From Chlamydiia bacterium (GTDB taxonomy: Bacteria; Chlamydiota; Chlamydiia; Chlamydiales; JACKPQ01): a DNA stretch of 5,598 bases. Below the pieces are notes generated by a model. That model was not told the origin of the DNA. It ran no database searches and worked only from the letters and a program-made list of their open reading frames with translations. Positions 5,313-5,598 of this stretch are shown one piece after another (position 1 is the stretch's first letter; each line of letters opens with the position of its first letter). The stretch lies in contig JAUILX010000074.1 in the NCBI GenBank assembly GCA_030433395.1, positions 1-5,598 of the forward strand. Direction: 5' to 3'. The translations under genes were made by a program, and so were the position numbers.

Positions 5313-5598
5313 CGATTCACCGTGTTGCGAACCATATTGAGTCCTAGAGTAATGAAAAAGTTCGTAAACAAAATAGCTGTGTAGCAAATCACGACAGAAT
5401 TCGTCGTCGACCGACCTACCCCCGCAGCACCGCCTCGAGTCGTCATTCCCCAATAGCAGCTAATGGTAACGATCTGGATGCCAAAAATCAGCGACTTTGT
5501 AAATCCCACAAACAAGTCAAAAAGCGTGATATGTTGAGGCATAGGATCGAAGTAAGTATTTGGCGACATATGGAAAAAATACACTGAGATCAAATAGC
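5300..5598 (-). CDS. mlaE: MlaE-like ABC permease, C-terminal part (cut by window edge)
   Basis: The C-terminal 98 residues of the inner-membrane permease of the Mla-type transporter (DUF140 family, usually about 260 residues). The frame stays open to base 5598, so the N-terminus lies outside the window. The first in-frame TTG (5593) encodes an internal Leu, not a start. The family signature is clear: a hydrophobic helix with FVGFTKSLIFGIQIVTISCYWGM, then TTRGGAAGVGRSTTNSVV, followed by the last membrane helix (CYTAILFTNFFITLGL). These long strings are split here only by the break between helices. The protein ends NRWLT with TAA at 5302-5300. The CYxG...GGAxGVGRxTT loop is the conserved cytoplasmic segment of MlaE proteins. 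Start codon and promoter of the cluster lie to the right of the window. Confidence 0.93.
   Translation of the reverse strand, partial: YLISVYFFHMSPNTYFDPMPQHITLFDLFVGFTKSLIFGIQIVTISCYWGMTTRGGAAGVGRSTTNSVVICYTAILFTNFFITLGLNMVRNTVNRWLT

Noticed and set aside
5313..5453. N-terminal extension of MlaF to an upstream ATG
   Set aside because: The extra residues are Cys/Arg/Asp-rich, do not fit an ABC ATPase, and lie in another frame over the conserved end of mlaE. The ATG at 5312 gives the normal family length.

Overview
The window most likely comes from a Gram-negative bacterium of the phylum Chlamydiae, probably an amoeba-associated (Parachlamydia-like) member. The evidence is a YqgE/AlgH protein whose C-terminal half looks like the chlamydial members of the family as I remember them, a long-tailed MCE protein, overlapping envelope genes, and an intergenic region with transposon-like debris. 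The phylum call is an inference. It rests on remembered protein style and no search was run.

Layout. Bases 1-603 hold no convincing gene. Within them lie two adjacent palindromic elements of about 160-170 bp (85-252 and 259-419). Each has terminal inverted repeats, arms that pair imperfectly over nearly their whole length, and a related central core. Copies of TACTTAA sit to the left of, between and to the right of the two elements. The second element has a clean 8-bp target duplication (TTACTTAA) that spans the end of the first, so the order of insertion can be read. Bases 428-603 are very A+T-rich and contain the probable promoter and ribosome binding site of the gene at 604. That gene (604-2745, +) encodes a 713-residue, apparently cytoplasmic, mostly helical protein that I do not recognise.

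The right half (2738-5598) is one compact minus-strand gene cluster, read from right to left: the C-terminal part of an MlaE permease, the MlaF ATPase, the MlaD MCE-domain protein, and YqgE/AlgH. Neighbouring genes overlap by 13, 4 and about 10 nt, so they are almost certainly co-transcribed and translationally coupled. MlaE, MlaF and MlaD would form an inner-membrane ABC complex that moves phospholipid between the inner and outer membranes. YqgE occupies the place where mlaC and mlaB follow mlaD in Escherichia coli. The 713-residue gene and yqgE converge and overlap by 8 bp, with no terminator visible between them.

The most unusual feature is the pair of nested palindromic, MITE-like elements at the left. 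I see no CRISPR array, tRNA, rRNA or defence system.
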